From CAYYNP01 sp964472545 (lineage in GTDB: Bacteria > Planctomycetota > Planctomycetia > Pirellulales > Thermoguttaceae): a stretch of 64,000 bases of DNA. The notes under the pieces were generated by a model. That model was not told where the DNA came from, did not search any database, and saw only the letters and a program-made list of their open reading frames with translations. Numbering within the stretch: position 1 is the stretch's first letter; the number at the start of each line of letters is the position of its first letter. Position numbers and translations under genes: made by a program. Positions 34,254 to 42,463 of this stretch are shown one piece after another. Location: the NCBI GenBank assembly GCA_964472545.1, contig CAYYNP010000003.1, positions 34,426 through 98,425 of the forward strand, given 5' to 3'.

Positions 34254-36359
34254 TCATTCTGCGACGCGCGCGTGGCGCCGACGCTTGTTCGCGCGTGGCC
34301 GCGACCTCCGGTTCACCAGCACGCACACGGCTCGCCTCCGCCTCCTTCCGCAGACGACCGCCAAGAGGCCGACAATTCCCGCACCGAGCAGGAGGAGAGT
34401 TGACGGCTCCGGCACGGCGGTTGCTCCCGCTGCGCCGGCATCGACCGGAGGTGTGATACGTCGCAGCGCGGTGAACATGTGCGTTTGATTATTCCTTGCC
34501 AGCAGCAGATCCGTCGTGTTCACGCGTTGGTCGCGATTGTAGTCGTAGGGATAGTCGATGCCGGCCGGGTCGAGGAACGTGCGCGGGTTGTTCCGCGCCA
34601 GCAGAAGATCGGTCGCGGTAACCAGCGTATCGGTATCCGAGTTGCCTGCCTCGGCCACGGCGTTGCCAAAGTAGAAGACGTCCGCGTCCTCCAACCCGGT
34701 GAACTCGTTGGCCAATGCGGTCACCTGCAACCACTCGTTGCGAATGGCGTAGTCGGGCCAGGTAACGGTCACGCGGTCGGAACCGTCCACGCCCTCGCCG
34801 GGGCGGACCGCAACGGTTTGGACGTCCGGCGCGTCGCCCCAGTCTGCCGGGTTCTCGTCGTTGCCCACGCAGAACGCGAAGTAGTCGCCGACCGTATCAC
34901 GGTTCAGATCGTCCGGGTTCCCCAGCCAAAGGACATCCAACATGATCCCGTTGATGCCGCGGTCGTAGCTCGTGTAGTTGTCGAAGCTGGCCGTTTCGCC
35001 GGGCAAGAGGGCCTGTTTATCGGTAGCGACGGCGTCTTCGTCGGGGCCGTCAAAAGAGGAGTTGCCGTAGAGGATCCGTCGGTCTAAGACCAGCGCAGAC
35101 GGCCTGTGGACGAGGGTCGTCAGGAACATCCGGTTGAGGCTACGGCTCAAGGCGAAGATATCGGCGTCGGGCCCCGCCAGAGTGAGATTGCCGGAGATGC
35201 CGCCGGCGGCGTCAAGCACCTCGAACTGTTCGCCGCGCAGAGGTCGATAGCCGGGGGCCAGTTCCACTTCCAGCGTGCCTTGAAGCGTTGCGGAGCCGCC
35301 GACGTTGATCGAGCTGAGTCCGGTCGCGTCGATCAGCGACGAGATCACGGTCCGGGAACTCCCACACGTCATTTGGCCGGTGAGGTCGATATCGTTCAAT
35401 CCGCCGACGACTCGAAACGTGGCCTGCGATTCGCCGGTCTGGTCCAGTTTCAGATTGCTGACCGAGAGCGTCGAGCCGCCGGAGATCGTCACCTCGCCGC
35501 TGCTGCGGGCCTTTGTGGCCACGCCGAAACCCCAACCGTCCGGTGGTATCGAGACGGTGGCGCCGTCGGCGATTTCCAGAAAGCCGTCGCCCGAACGGCC
35601 GACCTGGATCGACCAGCTTGACGTGAGCGATGATCCGGCGCCACGGACGACGGCCGTGCCGATGCTGTCGGGTGCATAGCCGATCTGGATGATGCCTTGG
35701 GTCGACGTGCCGCCGTTGATGATGGTCAGTGCGCCGTGGGGATTTGCTTTGGCCTGGCCCAGCATGAGGTAGCCTCCCCACACCTCCAGCGTGGAGCCTA
35801 CGCCGTCGACGACGACCGCCGACGGTTCCTCGCTATTGCTGCCGACGCCCAGTTCAGAAGGCGCGACCCTACCACCGTCGACGATGTTCAGCGTGCCGCG
35901 TACGGGGGCGGCAAAACCGACGGTCAGTCTGTCTCCGCTGCTGTTGCGCAGCACTCCTCCCTCGCCGACGGTGAGATTGGTGACCTGCCCTCGCCGCACC
36001 TTCAGCGTTCCGTTGCGCAACACCATTTCGGCGACGATGCTGGAGTGGCGGCCCACGGCGAATGAACCACCCACACCCATGTCGAGCGTAACCGAGTTGC
36101 CGCCGAGATCGAACGTCACCACGCCGTCGTAGACCCTCAATCCGTCGATGCGCACGCCCGAATCAAAGTCGACCTGATATTCCTCGTCGAGCGAGAAGAA
36201 CGCCAGGTCGTCCTCTCCCGGTATCTGGTCACGGTTCCAATTGGCCGGGTCGGTGAACTGGCCACCGGAGGGATTCTCCCAATGGAAGTCGGCCGCAACG
36301 GCCGTAGACGCCCAGTGGCCAACCAACACCACCACAACGAGCCTTACGAGTCGGAACAT
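34254..36359 (-). CDS. Passenger-type beta-solenoid protein with dockerin-like repeats and PEP-CTERM
   Basis: About 701 residues from the ATG at 36359 (GGAG nine bases upstream; signal peptide LVRLVVVVLVGHWASTAVA). Residues ~30-430 form a repetitive beta region of the autotransporter-passenger type (FHWENPSGGQFTDPANWNRD; LTIINGGTSTQGIIQIGYAP). Then comes the YGNSSFDG module shared with the gene at 2-4600, with FYFGNAVAEAGN and two repeats, TATDLLLARNN and NTTDLLLARNN. The sorting signal VPEPSTLLLLGAGIVGLLAV is followed by RRRRR, but an Arg-rich tail of about 25 residues (ending HARVAE) extends beyond it, which is unusual because PEP-CTERM signals normally end at the basic cluster. Confidence 0.85.
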   Translation of the reverse strand: MFRLVRLVVVVLVGHWASTAVAADFHWENPSGGQFTDPANWNRDQIPGEDDLAFFSLDEEYQVDFDSGVRIDGLRVYDGVVTFDLGGNSVTLDMGVGGSFAVGRHSSIVAEMVLRNGTLKVRRGQVTNLTVGEGGVLRNSSGDRLTVGFAAPVRGTLNIVDGGRVAPSELGVGSNSEEPSAVVVDGVGSTLEVWGGYLMLGQAKANPHGALTIINGGTSTQGIIQIGYAPDSIGTAVVRGAGSSLTSSWSIQVGRSGDGFLEIADGATVSIPPDGWGFGVATKARSSGEVTISGGSTLSVSNLKLDQTGESQATFRVVGGLNDIDLTGQMTCGSSRTVISSLIDATGLSSINVGGSATLQGTLEVELAPGYRPLRGEQFEVLDAAGGISGNLTLAGPDADIFALSRSLNRMFLTTLVHRPSALVLDRRILYGNSSFDGPDEDAVATDKQALLPGETASFDNYTSYDRGINGIMLDVLWLGNPDDLNRDTVGDYFAFCVGNDENPADWGDAPDVQTVAVRPGEGVDGSDRVTVTWPDYAIRNEWLQVTALANEFTGLEDADVFYFGNAVAEAGNSDTDTLVTATDLLLARNNPRTFLDPAGIDYPYDYNRDQRVNTTDLLLARNNQTHMFTALRRITPPVDAGAAGATAVPEPSTLLLLGAGIVGLLAVVCGRRRRRAVCVLVNRRSRPRANKRRRHARVAE

Positions 36360-36664
36360 CGTCCCATCTCCTTCGCAGTTGTGTTTCAGCACGAACGCCA
36401 CGTTCACAAGTGGGCCGTCGCCGCCCGGAAACCGCCCAAAAACCACCCGGCCAACGAACGGACCACATCGACACTCTAGACAATCGCCACGGACTAAGGC
36501 CGTCGCGTCAGATTGCGCGTCGGGATAGCTGCCTCATTGTGGAGGTGATGGACCCAAAAGGGCAAAGGGAACACAACCTCAAACGTCAGTATCGCAAGTT
36601 CTCGGGGAATATCAAGACCCGGGCGACCCGATCACCCGCTCTATTCCCTGATGATCCGTCCTCC
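36360..36664. other. Intergenic, no gene seen
   Basis: These 305 nt lie between two minus-strand genes. Only a weak inverted pair GGAATA / TATTCC around a GC-rich stretch (36606-36646) stands out; it might end transcription of the beta-helix gene. No supported ORF. Confidence 0.5.
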
Positions 36665-36988
36665 TCAAGACCCGCTCCCCGCAGCGCGCCACGGATGATC
36701 GTACGGCCCGATATCGTCGAGCGGGATCGGTTCGAGCAACACGCCGACGACCTCTCGGATCGCGTCGCCGTGGGCAAACTGGTCGGCCTTCAGTTGCCGG
36801 TCGGTGACCACGTTGACGGCCGTTTGCTGCACGCCGCCGTCGCGTAGGAATGTCGAGCCACAATGAGCGAAGACGTTGCGGCAGAGGACGTTGCGATTGG
36901 CTTCTTCCTTCAGCTTCGCCAACGCCGGATAGCGATCCGCGTGCGGCGGCCGGGCGGCTTGCGGCAGAAAGCGCTCGATCGATTCGAG
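36665..36988 (-). pseudogene. Detached 3' end of the beta-helix gene after an in-frame amber codon
   Basis: The frame of the 36989-39043 gene continues without interruption for 107 codons after TAG (36989-36991): LESIERFLPQ, PALAKLKEEANRNVLCRNVF, then EPIPLDDIGPYDHPWRAA and TGA. These residues look like the normal end of the same protein. Comparison with the local pattern WSEQR-x-LE suggests that the TAG was TGG (Trp). A separate start (TTG at 36922) is possible but has no good ribosome-binding site. Confidence 0.7.
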
Positions 36989-39043
36989 CTACCGTTGCTC
37001 GCTCCAGCGCGAAAAGCTTACGCCGGCGAAGCAGTCCAAGAACACGTTGCCGTCGATCAGGTTTTCCTTGCCGCCGTGGATCTGCACGCCGCCGAACTTC
37101 ACGGCCCCGCAACGCTCGAACAGGTTGCCGTAGACCGCCACGCCGGAGATCATGTCGTCGAGCCGTACGCCGGCCCCGCCGCAGTGCGTGCCGCCGCCGA
37201 TATGGCTGAAGCGGTTGAAGCGGATCACCACGCCGCGATACAACGGGTTGCCGTACATGTCGATCCCGCCCTGATCGTCCGACTCTTCGACCACGTGCCG
37301 CACGAGGTTCAATTCGATCGTCTGGTCGTTGCCTTCGATCCGCATCGCCGAAGAGGGCATCCGCTCGAACAGGTTGTGGGCCACCCGATTGCTGCAGCCG
37401 TCCAGCCGCACCGCCGGCGAATAGGTCCTCTTGAGCCGGCCGACGTCGTAGACGGTGCAGTTTTCTACGAAGTGATCGCCGCGGGCAAGCGTTTCGCGAT
37501 TGCCGCCGGTGATCCGCATCCCGCCGCAGCCGAGCGTGTGCGCCAGGCATCCGAACACGCCGTGCCGCCAGCCGCCGTCGATCACCACCGCGTCGCCGCC
37601 GAGCCGCCGAAACGTGCAGCCGGCGATCAGATCGTCGCTGCCGCCGCGGACGTGGATGCCGTCGCCGCGGCCCTCTTGAAACGTCAGCCCCAGCAGGATC
37701 ACGTCGTGGACGTTCTCCATCCGCGCGAAAGGTCCGTCAAATAGGCTCAGCGCGGTCTCGGCCGCCGCCAGATCGACGTCTTCCGGCGGTAGCCAATAGA
37801 CGACGCCACGGCCGCGATCCAGATACCACTCGCCCGGCCGATCGAGTTCGCAGAACAGGTTCGCGGCGAAGTACCGCTGATCCTTCCGGTAGCCGTATCG
37901 CGAGTAGGGCTTGGAAAGTGTGAACGTCCGGGCTTCCGCGTCGATCGCGTCGACCGTCTGGTACTCCTCGAACCAGTCCCAAAACCAGTAGCCGTAGAGC
38001 CGCGCGTCGCGCTCGTCGGTCCAGCGCACGGGGCGATCTTCGATAAAGCGAAACTTGCCGTCGCGACAGCCGGGGATGCTGCCCCAGACGGTGAACGTAT
38101 CGATACCCAACGGCTCGCCGGTCTTGATGAAGCCTTCGTTCGGCCAACGGGCGAGCGTTTGCGGCACGCCGCCGCAGAATAGCTCCGGGCATTTCCGCAG
38201 CGCCGTGGCGTCGCCGAAGTCGGTAACGCCCAGCGTCTTCAGGTCGGCCTGTAACACGCGTTCGCGCACGGCCGAGTCGAGCCGTTCGCGGGCCGTCGCG
38301 TCGGTGATCGGCTTCCACGACGCGATGCGAACGCCGCCGCAGAAGACCGGCTGCCGTCCCGGCTCTGCCATGTAGACCACCGGCGACGTGCCCCCCTTTC
38401 CGGAATCTTCCGCGGCGAGTTCCAGCGTCTGCTCGACAGGATAGACTCCGCCGCCGATGAGGATCTGCACGCTGCCTATCGGCGGGTCGGGCCGCAGTTG
38501 CCACGCCCGCACGGCGTCGCGTGCCGCCACAAGCGATCGGAACGGCCGGGCCTTCGAGCCGTCGCCGGAGTCGTTGCCGTCGGGCCGGACGTAAAACACG
38601 ACGGCCGGCTCGGGGATCGCCGGGAGCTTTGCGCGATGGGCGGCCGGATCGTAGCCGGGCTTGCCCTGTCGAATTCGCCCTGCCGCGGCGATGCGCTCGC
38701 GGGCCATTTCGCGATGCGCTCGCGGCAGCGACGCATTGTCGGCCAGTTCTCGCCAAGCGGCCTCGGCGGCGTCCGCGTCGCCTGCGGCCAGCGCGGCTTC
38801 CGCCAGCCCGAAGCGGCCGAGGCTACGCACGAACGCCGGCTGCGACGCATCATCGGCCAGCCGCCGAAAGCCGTCGCGGGCGTCGGCAAGCCGTCCGGCA
38901 GCCAAGTCGGCCGCGGCACGATCCAACCCCGTTGTCGTCGCGGGCACGTCCGGTTCCGCCGCTTCGGCACATAGACTCGGCAACGCCACTGCCGCAACGA
39001 CGCAAACAACCGATCCGACGACGGGCGCTTTCCACAGAATCAC
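36989..39043 (-). CDS. Exported right-handed beta-helix protein, prematurely stopped
   Basis: 684 residues as it stands, from GTG 39043 (GGGAGAG upstream; signal peptide SVVCVVAAVALPSLCAEA). Residues ~35-110 are a helical TPR-like stretch (AAGRLADARDGFRRLADDAS). FYVRPDGNDSGDGSKARPFR introduces a pectate-lyase-like beta-helix (pattern of IEGNDQTIELNLVRHV and VAVYGNLFERCGAVKFGGV). This is the architecture of planctomycete beta-helix proteins thought to act on polysaccharides. The frame stops at TAG 36989-36991, but homologous-looking sequence continues downstream in the same frame (36665-36988), so the last ~107 residues are lost unless the stop is read through or is a sequencing error. Confidence 0.85.
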   Translation of the reverse strand: MILWKAPVVGSVVCVVAAVALPSLCAEAAEPDVPATTTGLDRAAADLAAGRLADARDGFRRLADDASQPAFVRSLGRFGLAEAALAAGDADAAEAAWRELADNASLPRAHREMARERIAAAGRIRQGKPGYDPAAHRAKLPAIPEPAVVFYVRPDGNDSGDGSKARPFRSLVAARDAVRAWQLRPDPPIGSVQILIGGGVYPVEQTLELAAEDSGKGGTSPVVYMAEPGRQPVFCGGVRIASWKPITDATARERLDSAVRERVLQADLKTLGVTDFGDATALRKCPELFCGGVPQTLARWPNEGFIKTGEPLGIDTFTVWGSIPGCRDGKFRFIEDRPVRWTDERDARLYGYWFWDWFEEYQTVDAIDAEARTFTLSKPYSRYGYRKDQRYFAANLFCELDRPGEWYLDRGRGVVYWLPPEDVDLAAAETALSLFDGPFARMENVHDVILLGLTFQEGRGDGIHVRGGSDDLIAGCTFRRLGGDAVVIDGGWRHGVFGCLAHTLGCGGMRITGGNRETLARGDHFVENCTVYDVGRLKRTYSPAVRLDGCSNRVAHNLFERMPSSAMRIEGNDQTIELNLVRHVVEESDDQGGIDMYGNPLYRGVVIRFNRFSHIGGGTHCGGAGVRLDDMISGVAVYGNLFERCGAVKFGGVQIHGGKENLIDGNVFLDCFAGVSFSRWSEQR

Positions 39044-39086
39044 GTCATCTCTCCCTACGATGGTCTGAAGGGCGAACCATATTCCG

Positions 39087-39110
39087 ACGTCGGCCGGCGG
39101 CTAAACGGGC
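39087..39110. repeat. Family D solo unit (D3)
   Basis: CGTCGGCCGGCGGCTAAACGG, a degenerate single copy of the unit that occurs in tandem at 22235-22318. Confidence 0.6.
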
Positions 39111-39123
39111 AAAACCGTGAACG

Positions 39124-39858
39124 TCACTTGTGCTCGGGGGCTTGCCATGCCCCCTTGGCCTCGTGTTCCAATTCGGCGTATCGCTGAACCAACTCGTCGA
39201 CCGCGTCGTCGCTGCGCTCTACTTGGATTTCCAGCCACAGCCCGTCGACGCCGCGCTTGGCTACGCGAATGCCCGCACCCAGCCGGCCGCGATGGTCGCC
39301 CCCGGCACGGTCGCCGGCCAACAGCGCCGCCGTCAGACGATCGGCCAAACTGCCCTTGGTCTCCTCGTACGCCCGGGCCATGGCCACGATTACCTCGCGG
39401 CCGGTAAGCGTATTGCCCTGGCAGGCGTAGAAGCGTCCCGACATGCTGCCCCAGTAGCGGCTACTCGCGGCGGCCGCGCTCGGATTGCGGTTGGCGGCCC
39501 GGCCCTGCATATCGATCGCGGCCAACTGCCGCTGCTCGCGCTTGGGGTCGTCGCGCAACAACTCGGCCAACACCTCCTCGGGCAGCTTGCCTTGTTCGAG
39601 TAGTGCGAGCGCCTTCGGTCCCCACGCCGGGTTGTGCCAATGCTGCGTGCAAAAGGCCCCCACGCCGGCTCGCACGTACGGCACGATTTCTCCCACCGCC
39701 GGAAACTTGCTCGCCACCGCCGCCCCACAAACGCCCGTTTCGGGATCGACCGCCACGATCGAAAACGTGGCCGTAATCTCCGGCTCGGCGGCCGCTGGTC
39801 GTTCAGCACGAGAGGCCAGCACGGCCGCCACGGCGACAATCATCCAGACGATTTTCAC
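39124..39858 (-). CDS. Exported DUF1028 protein
   Basis: 244 residues from GTG 39858, chosen because GAGGAG lies about ten bases upstream and a signal peptide follows (VWMIVAVAAVLASRAERPAA). The longer frame to 40041 would read through a repeat element. The N-terminal ATFSIVAVDPETGVCGAAVA, GVGAFCTQHWHNP and CQGNTLTGREVI are typical of DUF1028, an Ntn-hydrolase-like family of unknown function, sometimes fused to peptidoglycan-binding domains. The C-terminus has GLWLEIQVERSDDAVDELV. No partner is evident. Confidence 0.88.
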   Translation of the reverse strand: MKIVWMIVAVAAVLASRAERPAAAEPEITATFSIVAVDPETGVCGAAVASKFPAVGEIVPYVRAGVGAFCTQHWHNPAWGPKALALLEQGKLPEEVLAELLRDDPKREQRQLAAIDMQGRAANRNPSAAAASSRYWGSMSGRFYACQGNTLTGREVIVAMARAYEETKGSLADRLTAALLAGDRAGGDHRGRLGAGIRVAKRGVDGLWLEIQVERSDDAVDELVQRYAELEHEAKGAWQAPEHK

Positions 39859-39954
39859 GACTCGCTCCTCACTCACGAACGTTCGGTTGATGACGTCCCC
39901 GATTGTCGACGCTCGGAACCGCCGAGTCAACGAGGGTGCGCGTTGAGAAACGAA

Positions 39955-40023
39955 ACGTGGGGCGAGCATCCTGCTTGCCGTCAGCGGATTGGCGAGGATC
40001 GCAAGCTGGAAGCTTACGCCACC
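39955..40023. repeat. Family E repeat (E1)
   Basis: On the minus strand it begins GGTGGCGTAAGCTTCCAGC and continues TTGCGATCCTCGCC. A related copy is at 47571-47640. It lies between the DUF1028 start and the MBOAT stop. Its translation (GVSFQLAI) falsely extends the neighbouring frame. Confidence 0.8.
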
Positions 40024-40059
40024 AGGGCCCAAGCCACCCACCGGTGACTCTTACCGCTG

Positions 40060-41034
40060 CTACGGCAGCCATGGCCGGCTGGCGTAGAAGAACGGAAAGA
40101 CGCGGTTGACGCCGTGAAAAAAGAGTACCGACGTTACGAGCATCCAGCCGATCGTAAGGCAGCGCACGGCGGCTTCTCCGGCGATCCCGCCTCGGCGCCC
40201 GAAACGACGCAACGGCCCGGAAACCAACGCGGCCGGTGCCTGCAGCATGAAGAACGCAAACTGATAGCCGTCGATCCGCGACGTGGTGACGGCGAACGTC
40301 AATTCGTGCAGGACGGCGCTGACGAAGAAGGTGATCAACGCGGCCCGCACCGGTGTACGGCGGCCGCCGGCCGGCCGGAAGACGTTTTCGTAGAACCAGG
40401 CGTGGATGCGCGTGTTGTAGCGATACCAGAATTCGGCGACCGTTTTGGCGAGAAACGCACGACGGATCAGCGGCGTGGTGTCGCATCCCGCCAGGCGCTC
40501 GAGCCCGTAAAGCGCGCTCGAGAGCCCTTCGACCGTCACGATGAAGATCGCGATCTTGACGGTGTGATCCAACGGGAAGGAAGACCGCACGGCCGGGATC
40601 CGCGCCGCGATATCCACGAGGACGAATCCGGCCGCGAACAGGCCGGCCCCCACGATCACGCGAGCGGCCTCGCGCCGCCGAGGTCGATCTTTGGGCAATC
40701 GCCGCCCGCGCCGCCGAAGCACGACCAGCAAGAGGGGGAACGGGATCAGGAACCGGCCGTATTTCCCGAGGAGAGAGGTTCCCCGTTCGCGGCAGCGCGC
40801 ATGCCGCGCATAGCCGAGCATCTTGAACGTCAACTCGACGCACGCCAGCGATGCAAACGCCCGATGTACGACCTTGTCGGCCGGGATCAGCAGCGGGCAA
40901 CACAGCACGGCAACACCGACGCAGCAGGACAAGGCCAAACCGGCTCCTCGCCGTGTCCGCAAGGCCGGCCAAGCCGCCAGCGCAAGCCCGTACGCCGCGG
41001 CGACGGAGATCAGGAATTCAAGCATGCCGTGCAT
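40060..41034 (-). CDS. MBOAT-family membrane acyltransferase (wax-synthase-like)
   Basis: About 324 residues from the ATG at 41034 (an ATG 9 nt further in is possible). It has about eight hydrophobic helices. FWYRYNTRIHAWFYENVFRP and the membrane His in SAVLHELTFAVTT match MBOAT_2/wax-synthase-like O-acyltransferases, where that His is catalytic. The acyl donor and acceptor are unknown; surface glycan or lipid acylation is possible. It starts 25 nt after the mnmE stop, so it is probably co-transcribed with yidC and mnmE, a non-standard neighbour for that pair. Confidence 0.72.
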   Translation of the reverse strand: MHGMLEFLISVAAAYGLALAAWPALRTRRGAGLALSCCVGVAVLCCPLLIPADKVVHRAFASLACVELTFKMLGYARHARCRERGTSLLGKYGRFLIPFPLLLVVLRRRGRRLPKDRPRRREAARVIVGAGLFAAGFVLVDIAARIPAVRSSFPLDHTVKIAIFIVTVEGLSSALYGLERLAGCDTTPLIRRAFLAKTVAEFWYRYNTRIHAWFYENVFRPAGGRRTPVRAALITFFVSAVLHELTFAVTTSRIDGYQFAFFMLQAPAALVSGPLRRFGRRGGIAGEAAVRCLTIGWMLVTSVLFFHGVNRVFPFFYASRPWLP

Positions 41035-41059
41035 AGGTGTCGGCCACGTATCGTCTGTT

Positions 41060-42448
41060 CTATTTCCCGATACAAAACCGGCTGAAGACCCGATCCAGCA
41101 CGTCGTCGGTGTAGACGGCACCGACGACTTCGCCCAGGGCGTCCAGTGCGACGCGAACTTCGGTGGCGATGAGTTCCTCGCCGTCGGCACGAGCGACGAG
41201 GGCTTGGGCGCGGCGGAGGCTGTCGGCGGCGCGGCGGATGGAGTCGCGGCAGCGGACGGCCGTGGCGGCGACGGCGCCGGTGGGGGACGTGTCAAGTGCC
41301 AGAATGCTCCGTCGGATCGCGTCACGCAAAGCGTCGATTCCTTGGCTGGTTAGACTGCTGGTGGGTAGCGTCTCGGGAGGGAAGTCGACCGATGAGGCGA
41401 CGTCGACTTTCGTCAGCACTACGATAGGTGGGCATGGTGCGTCGAGACGCACCCTACTCTTGTCGGTCGTCTGGCCGCGTGTTGCATCGATACACAACAC
41501 ACAGATGTCCGCCCGACGGACCTGCTGCCGCGAAGTGGTTCGGGCCGCCACTTCTACGGCATCGGGCAGTCCGTCCCCCGGCGCGTCGGACGTCCCCGCC
41601 GTGTCGACGAGTCGACATCGCACGCCGTCGAGATCCAACTCGGCCGTGAGATAGTCGCGTGTGGTGCCGGGCGCGTCGGAGACCAGGGCCCCCGTAACCA
41701 GGGGCCCCGTGCGGCGCACCAACGCATTGAACAGGCTGCTCTTGCCCACGTTCGGCTCGCCGGTCAAGACGACGCGCACCCGATGGGACGTTTCGCCGCG
41801 CGAGGCCATCTGCTTGTCGAGCCGGGCGACGTCCTCGGCGGCGCCGGTGAGTTGCCGATCGAGTTCTTCCGGTGTGATGAAGGGCAGATCTTCGTCGGCA
41901 AAATCGAAGCCGGCCTCCAATTGGGCCAGCAGATCGAGCAGCCCGTCGCGCAGGGTGTGCAGCGGCCCGGCCAGTCCGCCGGCCAGTTGGGCCAACGCCA
42001 CGTCGAGTTGGTCGCGATCGCCCGCGTCGATCACGCCCAACACGGCTTCGGCCCGGGTCAGGTCGATGCGTCCGGCCATGAAAGCCCGCAGCGTAAACTC
42101 CCCCGGCCCGGCCAGCCGAACGCCCGTGTTGAGGATCGCTTGCAACGCAGCTTGCAGCAGCGGCGGTGAGCCGAGCGTGTGGATTTCGGCCACGGTGTCG
42201 CCGGTGTAGCTGCGCCGCGGCGGCCAGAGATACAACGCGCACGGCAACGGCGACCCGACGTCGGCAATCCGCAAGGCACCGTCGAGCACCATCGGACGCG
42301 AGACTTCCGTCGGCAACGCGGGCCCCTCGCCACAAAACAGCGCTTGAAGACACCCCGGCACGCCGGGGCCGCTGACGCGCAAAATGCCCCGCGCCGCGCC
42401 GCCCGGCGGCGAGGCCACGGCCGCGATCGTGTCGTCCAGCGGGTACAT
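41060..42448 (-). CDS. mnmE: tRNA uridine-5-carboxymethylaminomethyl(34) synthesis GTPase MnmE
   Basis: A 462-residue protein. The N-terminal formyl-THF-binding domain starts MYPLDDTIAAVASPPGG. The G domain has GEPNVGKSSLFNAL (G1), APGTTRDY (G2), DTAG (G3) and LTKVD (G4; Thr replaces the usual Asn of NKxD). It ends with the conserved FSRFCIGK containing the catalytic Cys. With MnmG it modifies the wobble uridine of several tRNAs. It lies 15 nt downstream of yidC, as in many bacteria. Residues ~331-341 (SRVRLDAPCPP) between G3 and G4 are encoded by a family F palindrome. Confidence 0.96.
   Translation of the reverse strand: MYPLDDTIAAVASPPGGAARGILRVSGPGVPGCLQALFCGEGPALPTEVSRPMVLDGALRIADVGSPLPCALYLWPPRRSYTGDTVAEIHTLGSPPLLQAALQAILNTGVRLAGPGEFTLRAFMAGRIDLTRAEAVLGVIDAGDRDQLDVALAQLAGGLAGPLHTLRDGLLDLLAQLEAGFDFADEDLPFITPEELDRQLTGAAEDVARLDKQMASRGETSHRVRVVLTGEPNVGKSSLFNALVRRTGPLVTGALVSDAPGTTRDYLTAELDLDGVRCRLVDTAGTSDAPGDGLPDAVEVAARTTSRQQVRRADICVLCIDATRGQTTDKSRVRLDAPCPPIVVLTKVDVASSVDFPPETLPTSSLTSQGIDALRDAIRRSILALDTSPTGAVAATAVRCRDSIRRAADSLRRAQALVARADGEELIATEVRVALDALGEVVGAVYTDDVLDRVFSRFCIGK
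41427..41457. repeat. Family F palindrome inside mnmE (F1)
   Basis: GTAGGGTGCGTC-TC-GACGCACC on the minus strand: 8-bp perfect arms with a 2-nt loop and the TAGGG flank. A related copy without coding context lies at 53137-53167. Confidence 0.85.
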
Positions 42449-42463
42449 GGCCGCGACGGTCCC

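Noticed and set aside
36612..37550. 312-codon minus-strand open frame overlapping the beta-helix gene end
   Set aside because: Different frame, Arg-rich shadow. The real continuation after the amber codon is in the gene's own frame.
39859..40041. N-terminal extension of the DUF1028 frame
   Set aside because: It runs through a family E repeat and lacks a ribosome-binding site; the GTG at 39858 has both a good site and a signal peptide.
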